A stretch of 64,000 nucleotides of DNA from Alphaproteobacteria bacterium (GTDB taxonomy: Bacteria > Myxococcota_A > UBA796 > GCA-2862545), in assembly GCA_020632915.1 (NCBI GenBank), contig JACKEP010000009.1, forward strand, positions 62,001 to 126,000. The letters run 5' to 3'. A program made the translations under genes and the position numbers. Below the pieces are notes generated by a model. That model made no database searches. It saw nothing but the letters and a program-made list of their open reading frames with translations, and was not told the origin of the DNA. The first letter of the stretch is position 1. Each line of letters opens with the position of its first letter. Of the stretch, positions 54,710 to 63,052 are shown piece by piece.

Positions 54710-55327
54710 ATGATGCGGGCATCCGACATCTCTCCGAAGATGTTCGACAATCCCTTCCTCGACTTCTTCAGCCGCACCCACTGGCTGGTGGTGCCGGCGC
54801 TCTGGCTGCCGATCGCCGCCGCCCTCGTGTGGGGTGCCACCACCTACGGCACCGCGTGGTGGGTGATCGCCACCAGCTTCGCCGGCGGCCTCGTCGCGTG
54901 GTCGCTCGCCGAGTACTGGCTGCACCGCACGCTGTTCCACTGGGAACCCCAGACGTCGTGGGGTCCCTTCTTCCACTTCATGATCCACGGCGTCCACCAC
55001 AAGTGGCACAAGGATCCCTACCGCCTGGTCATGCCGCCGGCGGTCAGCCTCGTGCTCGGCGCCATCTTCTTCGCCGTGTTCCAGGGGCTCGGCCTGCTGG
55101 GCACCCTCGCGGGCGTCGCGATGGGCTGGCACCTGGCGGGCTTCGCCGGCTTCGTCGTGGGCTACGTCACCTACGACTGCACCCACTACATGCTGCACCA
55201 CTTCAAGCCGCGCACCACCTACATGAAGCGGCTGCGCGCCCACCACATGAACCACCACCACAACGACCCCGACCACAAGTTCGGCGTGTCGTCGATGGTG
55301 TGGGATCGCGTGTTCGGGACGGTGTAG
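54710..55327 (+). CDS. fatty acid hydroxylase / sterol desaturase-like membrane protein
   Basis: A 205-residue membrane protein with the di-iron histidine boxes of the fatty acid hydroxylase superfamily: EYWLHRTLFHW, MIHGVHHKWHKD, THYMLHHF and LRAHHMNHHHNDPDHKFGV. There are about four hydrophobic segments. The two ATGs at 54710 and 54713 follow GGAGG. Such enzymes add a hydroxyl to fatty-acyl chains, in bacteria sometimes on the 2-position for sphingolipids, or act on carotenoids. The exact substrate is not readable. A TetR-type palindrome upstream suggests regulation by an acyl-type ligand. Confidence 0.82.
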   Translation: MMRASDISPKMFDNPFLDFFSRTHWLVVPALWLPIAAALVWGATTYGTAWWVIATSFAGGLVAWSLAEYWLHRTLFHWEPQTSWGPFFHFMIHGVHHKWHKDPYRLVMPPAVSLVLGAIFFAVFQGLGLLGTLAGVAMGWHLAGFAGFVVGYVTYDCTHYMLHHFKPRTTYMKRLRAHHMNHHHNDPDHKFGVSSMVWDRVFGTV

Positions 55328-55364
55328 GCCCCGCAGGCCCGCCGACCGGGCCGGGAGCGAGTCC

Positions 55365-56480
55365 GTGCGCGACGACGTGGTGGAGGAGCGCATCAAGCAG
55401 GCCCTCGAGGACGCGCGACGCGCGCGAGAGGCCGGCGATGCGGACGCGCGCCTGCGTCACCTGAGCGGCGCCCTGGACGACGCGCTCGGCCTCGCCGACC
55501 CCGCCGTCGTGGCGAACGTGGCGTGGCGGCTCGCCAAGGCGCGGTTCGACCACGGGCAGCACGCGACCACCCTCGACGCCCTCGAACCGTTGCTGGCGAC
55601 CACGTGGCGGGAGCGCAACCTGTGGGGCGTGCGGGAGGTCGTCGGGCCGTTCGACCACTACCCGAAAGGGCTCGCCGCGCTGCCGGCGCTGACCCGACGG
55701 GTGTGGGACCACGAGGGCTACCGCCACGCGGCGCTGCCGCCGCTGTGGGAGGCGTGGATCGCCGCCTGGCAGGCACGGGGTGACGCCTTCAGCGCGGCCT
55801 GGGGCCAGGTGACGTTCGCCTGGCAGCAGGCCGCGACCGGCGCGGTCGACGCAGTACGCGACGTCACCCACCGCATCGGCCGACTGGGCCCGAAGGACTT
55901 CGCGGATGCGCCCACCCATCACCCACGCGCCGACACCGCCGAGGGAAGCGCGGCGTGGCTGCAGCTGGACGCCGCACGCACGCTGTTGCGCGCCGCCACC
56001 TGGGCCGGCCGCGAGCGCGTCGCCTGGGAGGCGAGCGAGCTGTTGGAGGACGCTGCCGAGGACGTGGCGCTCGATCGTCGGGCCGACTTCTGGTTCCTCG
56101 ACGCGCTGCTCCAGGCCGCCGCACGCTTTGGCTGGTCCGACCCGGTGACGCGCTACGGCGACGCCCTCGCCGCGTTCGCCGACGCGGATCCGGCCTCGCG
56201 ACGTCACCCACCGCTCGCCGAGGCCCACCGCGCCCGCGCCCGCGCGTGGCGCGCGGCGATCGACGGACGCAGCGAGGCCTGCGCCCTGTTCGCGGACGCG
56301 GCACGGGCGCTCCACGCCGACCACGCGGGCCCGGAGTGGGTGGTCCAGGCCTGGCTCGACGCCGCCGGTCAGCCCGGCGCACCGCCGGATGCCCTGTCGC
56401 GCGCCCGCGCGGAGGCGGCGCGCACCGGGGTCCACACGGATCGTCTGAAGCCCCCCGACGGGTCAGCTCGCGAGGCGTGA
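55365..56480 (+). CDS. helical (TPR-like) protein of unknown function
   Basis: A 371-residue protein with no signal or membrane segment. It is Ala/Arg/Trp-rich and almost all helical, with pairs of helices that resemble TPR/SEL1-like hairpins (ARLRHLSGALDDALGLAD, AWQARGDAFSAAWGQVTF, AAARFGWSDPVTRYGDALAAF). No recognised family. The start GTG follows GGGAG. It lies 37 bases downstream of the hydroxylase-like gene, and its 3' end overlaps the convergent dus gene by 18 bases. Confidence 0.65.
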   Translation: MRDDVVEERIKQALEDARRAREAGDADARLRHLSGALDDALGLADPAVVANVAWRLAKARFDHGQHATTLDALEPLLATTWRERNLWGVREVVGPFDHYPKGLAALPALTRRVWDHEGYRHAALPPLWEAWIAAWQARGDAFSAAWGQVTFAWQQAATGAVDAVRDVTHRIGRLGPKDFADAPTHHPRADTAEGSAAWLQLDAARTLLRAATWAGRERVAWEASELLEDAAEDVALDRRADFWFLDALLQAAARFGWSDPVTRYGDALAAFADADPASRRHPPLAEAHRARARAWRAAIDGRSEACALFADAARALHADHAGPEWVVQAWLDAAGQPGAPPDALSRARAEAARTGVHTDRLKPPDGSAREA

Positions 56481-57479
56481 GGCGAACGCGTCGGCGTCAC
56501 CGGCCTCCCAGGCGCGGAGACGCTCGAAGAACGCCGCCACCCGGTCGCGGGCCTCCGCCACGCTCTGCGCGTGGAGGACGTCGTCCTTGAGCAGCGCGCC
56601 GTGGGGCAGGCCGTCGGTGAAGTGCTTGCTGATCTTCTTCCACCGGCCCAGCGCGCCCTTCTCCGACCGGAACCGGTGGAGGATGGCGTCGAAGTAGCCG
56701 AGCAGCACCCGCTCCTTCTCCGACGCGTCCACCACCACGGCGGGACCGTCGAACAGGGCGTGCCGGATCTGCTGGAACACCCACGGGTTGCGGATGGCAC
56801 CCCGGCCGATCATCAGCGCGTCGCAGCCGGTGTGGACGAACGCCTCGCGCGCGCTGTCGACGTCGACGATGTCGCCGTTGAACACGACCGGGATCGACAG
56901 CCGACGCTTGACCTCGGCGACCGTGTCCAGCTCGCGCTCGCCGCCGTACAGGTCCGCCCGTGTGCGCCAGTGGACGGTGACGGCCTCCGCCCCCTCCTCC
57001 TGGCACATCCACGCCAGCTCGGGCGCGTTCTTGTGGGCCGGGTCCCACCCCGAGCGCATCTTCACCGTGAACGGCACGTCGACCGCGGCACGGATGGCCC
57101 GCACGATGGCGCGGGCGAGCTCGGGCTCCTTCATCAGCGCCGACCCGCCCGAGTGCGCGCACACCTTCTTGCTCGGGCAGCCCATGTTGAGGTCGACGAT
57201 GTCGGCGCCGAGCGCCTGCGCCGCGCGCGCGCCGGCCGCCAGCGCCTCGGGCTCCCGGCCGTAGACCTGGATCGTCACCGGGTGCTCGTCCTCGTCGAGC
57301 TCGGCCAGGGCACGGCAGCGCTCGATGTCTTCGGCGAGACCGGACGCCGGGATGAACTCGGTGCACACCAGCCCCACGCCACCGATCCCGCGCACGAGGC
57401 GCCGGAAGGTGATGTCGGTGACCCCCTCCATGGGAGCCAGGATCAGCGGCGGGTCGACGGCCACGTCGCGAATGTGCAC
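56463..57479 (-). CDS. dus: tRNA-dihydrouridine synthase
   Basis: A 338-residue flavoenzyme that reduces uridines in tRNA to dihydrouridine. N-terminal LILAPMEGVTDITFR, then the active-site DLNMGCPSKKVCAHSGG with Cys101, the FMN-binding TVKMRSGWD and IPVVFNGDIVD, and GCDALMIGRGAIRNPW. The C-terminal helical domain follows. The start GTG at 57479 has GGAGG six bases upstream; a longer open frame exists but is not needed. The order best matches DusB/NifR3-type enzymes, but Dus A/B/C cannot be separated with certainty. Confidence 0.93.
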   Translation of the reverse strand: MHIRDVAVDPPLILAPMEGVTDITFRRLVRGIGGVGLVCTEFIPASGLAEDIERCRALAELDEDEHPVTIQVYGREPEALAAGARAAQALGADIVDLNMGCPSKKVCAHSGGSALMKEPELARAIVRAIRAAVDVPFTVKMRSGWDPAHKNAPELAWMCQEEGAEAVTVHWRTRADLYGGERELDTVAEVKRRLSIPVVFNGDIVDVDSAREAFVHTGCDALMIGRGAIRNPWVFQQIRHALFDGPAVVVDASEKERVLLGYFDAILHRFRSEKGALGRWKKISKHFTDGLPHGALLKDDVLHAQSVAEARDRVAAFFERLRAWEAGDADAFASRLAS

Positions 57480-57614
57480 GGCGTCCTCCAACGCACGCCG
57501 ACTATCGGCTTGTCCCGTAGCCTTCCAGCGACACCCCGCATCGACGCCCCTGCGCGTGGCCCCGACGACGTGGCGCACGGGATAGGCACGCCCGGTCGAA
57601 CCAGCGGGAGCCCG

Positions 57615-58367
57615 ATGCTGAGCGGCGTGTACGAGACGGTCCTGCGCACGGCGGTCCCCTTCTACGGCCGGCACCTGATGCGCAAGCACTTCGACGGCCT
57701 GTGGGTGCAGGGGCTCGACCGAGCGCGGGAGGTGGCCAGCCGCCAGCCCGTGATCTTCGCCGTGAACCACGTGTGCTGGTGGGACGGCATCCTGATGCTC
57801 ACGCTCGCGCCGCGCCTGGGCGTCGACAACCGCTTCCTCGTCGACGCCGACAGCGTGCAGAAGCTGTCCTACCTCAAGCAGTTCGGCGCCATCGGCATCG
57901 ACCGGCGCACCACGGTCCACATGATCGAGGGCATGGAGACCGCGGCCGGCTGGCTCGATCGCCCCGGCCACTCCTTGTGGGTCTACCCCCAGGGGCGCTA
58001 CCGACCGTCGCACATCCGTCCGCTGGGCCTGCAGCGCGGCCTGACCATCGTGCAGAAGCTGTCGGGTGCGGTGGTCATCCCGGTGACGATGCAGCTGGAC
58101 TGGTTCCTGGCCCACCTGCCGGCGTGTGCCGTCACCTTCGGCGAGCCCCTCGAAGGGCGCGACAAGCTCATGGACCGCCTGGAAGCGGCGATGCTCGCCC
58201 AGCTCGACGAGCTCGACGCGTGGTTCGACGGGGGCGTCCCCGGACCGCCGTTCACGCCCGAGGTCGCCACGGGCATCGTGCCGATCGAGGACGGCGTCGC
58301 GTCGAAGGTCGCGCTGTCCCTGCAGCAGGGGGCGCGCCGCGTGCGCAAGCGGGTGCTCGGCGCGTGA
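57615..58367 (+). CDS. PlsC-like acyltransferase
   Basis: A 250-residue lysophospholipid-type acyltransferase. The catalytic motif HX4D is FAVNHVCWWDGIL (His with Asp five residues on), and the second block is VYPQGRYRPSH in place of the usual EGTRS. A helix-rich N-terminus suggests a peripheral membrane location. The ATG 57615 has GGAG four bases before it. It is divergent from dus. The variant second motif and low similarity to housekeeping PlsC suggest a role in a special lipid, such as a carotenoid ester or hydroxylated lipid. Confidence 0.82.
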   Translation: MLSGVYETVLRTAVPFYGRHLMRKHFDGLWVQGLDRAREVASRQPVIFAVNHVCWWDGILMLTLAPRLGVDNRFLVDADSVQKLSYLKQFGAIGIDRRTTVHMIEGMETAAGWLDRPGHSLWVYPQGRYRPSHIRPLGLQRGLTIVQKLSGAVVIPVTMQLDWFLAHLPACAVTFGEPLEGRDKLMDRLEAAMLAQLDELDAWFDGGVPGPPFTPEVATGIVPIEDGVASKVALSLQQGARRVRKRVLGA

Positions 58368-58397
58368 GCCGCGTCGAACCCCGCCTCACGCCCGTGC

Positions 58398-58976
58398 TCA
58401 CGAGCGGTGGGGCACCTGCGTGAGCCCGAGCGTGGCCACCAGCTGCGCCTCCGCCTCGTCGTTCGACGCGTGGAAGAGGTGCTTGACGTAGTCGCGATCG
58501 GCGATCGTGGCGTCGAGATCGCGCACCAGCCCGTTGGACAGCAGCACGTCCTCGAACGCGGGGTCGTCGGGCTGGCAGAACAGCAGGCCGTCGGTGTCGA
58601 GGATGATCTGGTCGCCCAGGCTGCCGCGGATCCACAGCTCGCAGCGCGCATCGTGGTGCAGCAGGTCGGTGAACCGACGGACGGCGTCGATCACCGCGTC
58701 GGCCGGCAGGTCGAGCCCGACGAAGTCGCGCGGGGGCGCGCCCTGGGGCTGGGGGTCCTTGCGGTCGACCGCCTGACGGTAGAGCACGCCGAGCGGCGAG
58801 CCCAGCACCCGGACCAGCTCGACGTGGACGGCGAGGAGGTGTTCGGTGGGCACGCTCACCACGAGCTGCGTGCGCCCGCCCGGACCCTGATCGCGGACGA
58901 AGCCGGGCAGCGGCACCCAGCCGTCGGCCTCGCCCTGTTCGGTGACCGACTGGGCCTTGGGGGTGGAGATCGCCAC
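58398..58976 (-). CDS. protein of unknown function
   Basis: A 192-residue cytoplasmic protein I do not recognise. It reads as a small alpha/beta fold (GGRTQLVVSVPTEHLLAVHVELVRVLGS shown in part as QLVVSVPTEHLLAVHVEL), ending in an acidic helix region. The start is the GTG at 58976, a few bases after the stop of the START-like gene upstream, so the two form an operon. No motif supports a function. Confidence 0.6.
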   Translation of the reverse strand: MAISTPKAQSVTEQGEADGWVPLPGFVRDQGPGGRTQLVVSVPTEHLLAVHVELVRVLGSPLGVLYRQAVDRKDPQPQGAPPRDFVGLDLPADAVIDAVRRFTDLLHHDARCELWIRGSLGDQIILDTDGLLFCQPDDPAFEDVLLSNGLVRDLDATIADRDYVKHLFHASNDEAEAQLVATLGLTQVPHRS

Positions 58977-58978
58977 GA

Positions 58979-59503
58979 TCAGCCCTGGGCGTCGAGGTAG
59001 CGGCCGATGGCCTCGTTGACCTTCTCGAGGTTGGGCTGGATCAGCGCGATGATGAACTTCTCGACCTGCGGCACCACGCGCTTGGCGAGGAACGAGGGCA
59101 CGCCGGGCAGGGAGGTGACGTTGACGTCGAAGTCGCCCTCGAGGATGACCTTCGTGCCGCCGTCGACCTCGAGGAAGGTGTCGCCGCCGACGCAGCGCAC
59201 GGCGTCGGTGAAGGCGCGCGTCTTGATCTCGAAGGTGCAGGTGTACGAGGCGGCGTCCCACGTGGCGTAGTCGTCCCACCGCATCTGCTCGGGCTTGAGG
59301 AACGCCTGGGCGACGCTGGGGATCTCGCGGTCGCTGACCCACTCGTTGTGGAGCACGACGGTGTCGCCCTTCTCGGTGCGGTCGAGGACGTTGACCTGCT
59401 TGATGTCGTCGAGGAACGCGACCACGTCGGCGAGCTTGTCGCGGTAGGTGGTGAACACGGCCTCGCGCGGGTGCGCGATGAACGACTCGCTGCGGAACTT
59501 CAT
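58979..59503 (-). CDS. START-like (SRPBCC) domain protein
   Basis: A 174-residue single-domain protein with the helix-grip SRPBCC/polyketide-cyclase-like fold: initial strand FRSESFIAHPREAVFTTY, central strands (YTCTFEIKTRAF, TKVILEGDFDVNV), and a long C-terminal helix (VEKFIIALIQPNLEKVNEAIGRYL). Such proteins bind a hydrophobic ligand or lipid. The ATG ends at 59503, with GGGGAGG upstream. It precedes the unknown 192-residue protein and is divergent from the acetyltransferase gene. Confidence 0.75.
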   Translation of the reverse strand: MKFRSESFIAHPREAVFTTYRDKLADVVAFLDDIKQVNVLDRTEKGDTVVLHNEWVSDREIPSVAQAFLKPEQMRWDDYATWDAASYTCTFEIKTRAFTDAVRCVGGDTFLEVDGGTKVILEGDFDVNVTSLPGVPSFLAKRVVPQVEKFIIALIQPNLEKVNEAIGRYLDAQG

Positions 59504-59636
59504 GGAGCCTCCCCGGGATGCCGGGCGCACGCCCAGACCACAGGAACGGGAGCGGCACCGTGCGCGAGCGGCGTCGCGGCGCTTATGTCATCCTCCCGTG
59601 CCTGTCGAGCGGGCCCGCCCGTCCCCGAGGAGTCCC

Positions 59637-60458
59637 GTGAAGGTCGTCCGCCTCACCGAACGGCACGCGCCCGCGCTCGAAGAGCTGCTCCTCACCGAGC
59701 CGCTCATCAACCTGTTCCTGCTCGGCTACATGGACGCGGTGCCCATCCACCGCGGCTACTGGTACGGCGTCGTCGAGGGCGACCTCGTACGCGCGGTGGT
59801 GCTGCTGGTGCCCGGTCGGCTGGCCGTGCCGTGGTCCCCCGATCCCGAGCATGCCGCCCGGATGGGTGAGACGCTGCGCCGCCGACACCGCCCGTGCATG
59901 CTGGTCGGGCCGCGGGACGCGTCGGACGCGCTGTGGTCGTCATGGGGCTACGACGCGCCCGTCGATCGCTTCCACGACCAGCACCTGTACGTCAGCGACA
60001 CCCCGGTCGCCGGAGCGGCCACGGTCGGGTTCCGGCGCGCCGTGAGCGGTGAGTGGCCCGTGGTCGCCCGCCACGCCGCGGCGATGGAGCTCGAGGACAT
60101 CGGGCGTCGCACCCTCGACGAGGACGTCCCGGCCTACGAGGCCTCGGTGCAGCGACGCATCGAGTCGGGGCAGACCTGGGTCATCCAGCGCGACGCCGGC
60201 ATCGTGTTCCAGATCAACGTCGGCACGTCCACACGCTGGGGCGTCCAGGTCGGCGGCACCTACGTCCCCCCAGCCCTGCGCGGTCACGGCCTCGCCACCG
60301 CGGGGATGTCGGAGCTCGGCCGACGCCTGCTCCCCCACCACCCCGCGATCACCCTTCACGTCAACGAAGCGAATGTTCCTGCGGTACGCACGTACGAGAA
60401 GTCGGGCTACCGACCCCACGCCCCCTACCGCCTGCTGACCCTGCGCCAGGATGCCTGA
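59637..60458 (+). CDS. GNAT-family acetyltransferase with DUF4081-like N-terminus
   Basis: A 273-residue cytoplasmic acetyltransferase. The N-terminal half (LTERHAPALEELLLTEPLINLFLLGYMD) is DUF4081-like, and the C-terminal half is the GNAT core with the acetyl-CoA loop VPPALRGHGLATAGMSELGRRLL and the last strand VNEANVPAVRTYEKSGYRP. The substrate is unknown. The start GTG has GAGGAG four bases upstream. It is divergent from the START-like gene. Confidence 0.83.
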   Translation: MKVVRLTERHAPALEELLLTEPLINLFLLGYMDAVPIHRGYWYGVVEGDLVRAVVLLVPGRLAVPWSPDPEHAARMGETLRRRHRPCMLVGPRDASDALWSSWGYDAPVDRFHDQHLYVSDTPVAGAATVGFRRAVSGEWPVVARHAAAMELEDIGRRTLDEDVPAYEASVQRRIESGQTWVIQRDAGIVFQINVGTSTRWGVQVGGTYVPPALRGHGLATAGMSELGRRLLPHHPAITLHVNEANVPAVRTYEKSGYRPHAPYRLLTLRQDA

Positions 60459-60485
60459 CCCCGTGCCCCGTCCCGCCCGTCTCCG

Positions 60486-61094
60486 ATGATCCACACCGAC
60501 GACCGCTTCGCCCAGGCCGTCGCCGACGCCGTCACCGCCATCGAGCGGCGCACGGACGCCGAGGTGGTGGTGGTGGCCGCCGCGCGCTCGGGCACCTACG
60601 CCGACGTCAGCGCGCGCACCGCAGCGGTGGCGATGTGGGTCGGAGCGATCGTGCTCCTGGCGATCCCGCACGCGATCGGACCGGTGTGGTTCGTCGTCGA
60701 CCTCGCCCTGGTCGGCCTCGCCACCGAACGCCTCGCGCGCGGGTCGTGGTGGATCCGGCGCACCACCCGCGCGAGCCGACGACGCCAGCAGGTCCGCGAC
60801 GCTGCGCAGGCCGAGCTGGTGCGGGAGGCGGTGCACGGCACGCCCCGTCGCACGGGCGTGCTCGTCTACCTGAGCGCCCTGGAGGCGCAGGTCGAGGTGG
60901 TGGGCGACCTCGGGGTGCAGGGGCGTGTGCCCGGCGGGGCGCTGCAGCCCGCGATCGACCGCCTCGACGCCGACGACCTCGACGGCTTCCTGGCGGGCCT
61001 GGCCGCGCTCGGCGACGTGCTCGCCCGCTACCTGCCCCACACCGAAGACAGCGACGACACCGACCTGCCCAACGCGCCGCGGATTCGCCCGTGA
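60486..61094 (+). CDS. TPM-domain membrane protein
   Basis: A 202-residue protein. The N-terminus AVADAVTAIERRTDAEVVVVAARSGTYADV resembles the TPM (YgcG/Psb32) fold start (given in parts: AIERRTDAEVVVV). Two hydrophobic segments (VAMWVGAIVLLAIPHAIG; VWFVVDLALVGLAT) interrupt it near residue 45-85. The C-terminal half continues with GVLVYLSALEAQVEVVGDLGVQGRV, matching the second TPM part. It overlaps the Tim44-like gene by 4 bases. Together these suggest a membrane-linked complex of unknown role. Confidence 0.7.
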   Translation: MIHTDDRFAQAVADAVTAIERRTDAEVVVVAAARSGTYADVSARTAAVAMWVGAIVLLAIPHAIGPVWFVVDLALVGLATERLARGSWWIRRTTRASRRRQQVRDAAQAELVREAVHGTPRRTGVLVYLSALEAQVEVVGDLGVQGRVPGGALQPAIDRLDADDLDGFLAGLAALGDVLARYLPHTEDSDDTDLPNAPRIRP

Positions 61095-62638
61095 GCACCC
61101 TCCCACGCCGACTCACGCGCATCGCCTCGCGCGCCTGGTGGCCGGGTGTGGTCCTCCTCACCGCGCTCTGTCTGGCCGCCGACGCCGACGCGCGCGTCGG
61201 TGGAGGCCACTCCTTCAGCTCCGGCGGCGGCGGATCGGGGGGCGGATCCTATGGCGGCGGGGGCGGCGGCGGCGGTGGCGAGCTCGTGTACCTGCTCCTG
61301 CAGCTCGTCTTCCGCTACCCGATGGTCGGCATCCCCCTGGTCCTCGTGCTGATCGGCGTGGCCTGGTACGCCCAGACCCAGCAGGCCGCCCACGGTCCGC
61401 GTCACGCCCACACCACGGTGGACTCCGACGGACACGGCCACACGTCGGTGCGCCACGGGCGCCGCCGGGGCCGCACGGGCTGGGAGGCGCTCGCCGCGCG
61501 CGACGCCGGCCTGTCCGAGCCCGTGTTCCAGGACTTCGTCCAGCTGGTGTTCCGCCGCGCCTACGAGGCGCTGGACGGGGCGAGGTTCGCGCCGCTGCTG
61601 CCGTTCTTCGACACCCGGGCGGCCGAGGCGCTCACCGCGGGCAACGCAGGCGTGACCGCCGTGTCCGAGGTCGTCATCGCCGCCAGCCCCGTGGTGAACG
61701 TGCGACGTGCCGACGGCGAGGATCGGATCGACGTCGCGTTCCGCTCCAGCCGCGTCGAGGTGCGGGACGGCGCCCCGCGCCGCGTCTACGTCGAGGAGCG
61801 GTGGGTGTTCCGCCGCGCGATCGGCGCCGTGAGCCTGCCGCCCGACGACGTCCAGCGCCTGGGGTGCCCCAGCTGCGGTGCCGCGGTGGCCGTCGACCCG
61901 CTCGGCCGGTGCACGAACTGCGGGACGCCGATCACCGCCGGTCAGCTGCAGTGGCAGGCGATCGCCGTCGACGTCCAGGTGCGGCGACCGGTCGAGCCCC
62001 CCGAGATCGGACGCGTCGCGGGCGGCGAGGAGCCGGGGTACGCGATGCCGTCGGTGGTCGATCCCGACCTCCAGACCGCGCTGCGCGCCTTCCAGGGCCG
62101 CCACCCCGACTTCGACGCGGCGACGTGGGAACGTCGCGTGCACCACGTCTTCGAGGCGCTGCAGGCGGCCTGGGACGCCGACCGTTGGCAGGATGCTCGG
62201 CCCTACACCACCGACGCGGCCTGGAACACGCTGGGCTTCTGGCTCACGGCCTACCGGGCGGGGGGCCTGCACAACCGCATCACCGACGTGCGGATCGTGC
62301 GGATGCAGGTGGTGAAGGTGGCCGTCGACGCCTGGTACGAGGCGATCACCGTGCGGTTCTGGGCCGCGTGCAAGGACTGGACCGAGGACACGACGTCCGG
62401 GCGCGTCGTGGGCGGCAACGCCACGGCGGAGCGTCGGTTCAGCGAGTACTGGACGTTCCTGCGTGCGATCGGCACCGGCGACGCCTCCGGCGACCCGGCG
62501 GCCTGCCCGTCGTGCGGCGCGCCGCTCGACCGCGTGAACGCCGCGGGCGTGTGCGGGTACTGTGACGCCGTGATCACCACCGGCCGCTTCGACTGGGTCC
62601 TGTCGCGCATCGATCAGCCGGAGGTCTACCAGGGATGA
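61091..62638 (+). CDS. Tim44-like protein with two zinc ribbons
   Basis: A 515-residue protein with a signal-like N-terminus, a glycine-rich stretch (SGGGGSGGGSYGGGGG), a TM helix (MVGIPLVLVLIGVAWY), and then a Tim44-like domain (residues ~150-255: LSEPVFQDFVQLVFRRAYEAL, GVTAVSEVVIAASPVVNVR). A first zinc ribbon CPSCG-CTNCG lies near 258-275, a second Tim44-like domain (310-440) and a second ribbon CPSCG-CGYCD near 470-490. The two ribbon and two Tim44-like segments suggest an internal duplication. Start GTG overlaps the TPM gene (GTGA). Confidence 0.75.
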   Translation: MSTLPRRLTRIASRAWWPGVVLLTALCLAADADARVGGGHSFSSGGGGSGGGSYGGGGGGGGGELVYLLLQLVFRYPMVGIPLVLVLIGVAWYAQTQQAAHGPRHAHTTVDSDGHGHTSVRHGRRRGRTGWEALAARDAGLSEPVFQDFVQLVFRRAYEALDGARFAPLLPFFDTRAAEALTAGNAGVTAVSEVVIAASPVVNVRRADGEDRIDVAFRSSRVEVRDGAPRRVYVEERWVFRRAIGAVSLPPDDVQRLGCPSCGAAVAVDPLGRCTNCGTPITAGQLQWQAIAVDVQVRRPVEPPEIGRVAGGEEPGYAMPSVVDPDLQTALRAFQGRHPDFDAATWERRVHHVFEALQAAWDADRWQDARPYTTDAAWNTLGFWLTAYRAGGLHNRITDVRIVRMQVVKVAVDAWYEAITVRFWAACKDWTEDTTSGRVVGGNATAERRFSEYWTFLRAIGTGDASGDPAACPSCGAPLDRVNAAGVCGYCDAVITTGRFDWVLSRIDQPEVYQG

Positions 62639-63045
62639 CCGACGTGTCCGACCCCACGCTCAAGCAGCTCCAGGCCCGGGTGAAGGCGTTCTCCGACGCC
62701 CGCGACTGGGCGCGCTTCCACTCGCCGCGCAACCTCGCGATGGCCCTGTCGGTGGAGGCGGCCGAGCTGTTGGAGCTGTACCTGTGGTCGGCCGACGACG
62801 GCCCCCAGCCCCTGCATCCCGATCGGGCGCCCCGGGTCGCCGCGGAGGCGGCCGACGTGCTGATGTGCCTGCTCAACCTCTGCGAGCGCGCCGACATCGA
62901 CCTCGCCGCGGCGCTGGACGCCAAGCTCGCGGAGGCCGCGCGCAAGTACCCCGTGGAGCGCGTGCGCGGAAAGGCGCTCAAGTACGACGAATACGCGGGC
63001 TACCATGACGCGCCTCCCGAGCCCTCGGGAGACGACGTCCCCTGA
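62635..63045 (+). CDS. MazG-like nucleotide pyrophosphohydrolase
   Basis: A 136-residue all-helical enzyme of the MazG/RS21-C6 (dCTPase-like) type. ARDWARFHSPRNLAMALSVEAAELLELYLW carries the EExxE-like metal region seen as VEAAELLELYLW and later EAADVLMCLL, the second metal segment. It likely removes pyrophosphate from non-canonical or excess nucleotides. The ATG overlaps the Tim44-like stop by 4 bases. Confidence 0.85.
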   Translation: MTDVSDPTLKQLQARVKAFSDARDWARFHSPRNLAMALSVEAAELLELYLWSADDGPQPLHPDRAPRVAAEAADVLMCLLNLCERADIDLAAALDAKLAEAARKYPVERVRGKALKYDEYAGYHDAPPEPSGDDVP

Positions 63046-63052
63046 GGCCCGC

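Noticed and set aside
61207..61285. GGC/GGG-rich stretch as a possible repeat locus
   Set aside because: It encodes the glycine-rich linker of the Tim44-like protein, in frame.
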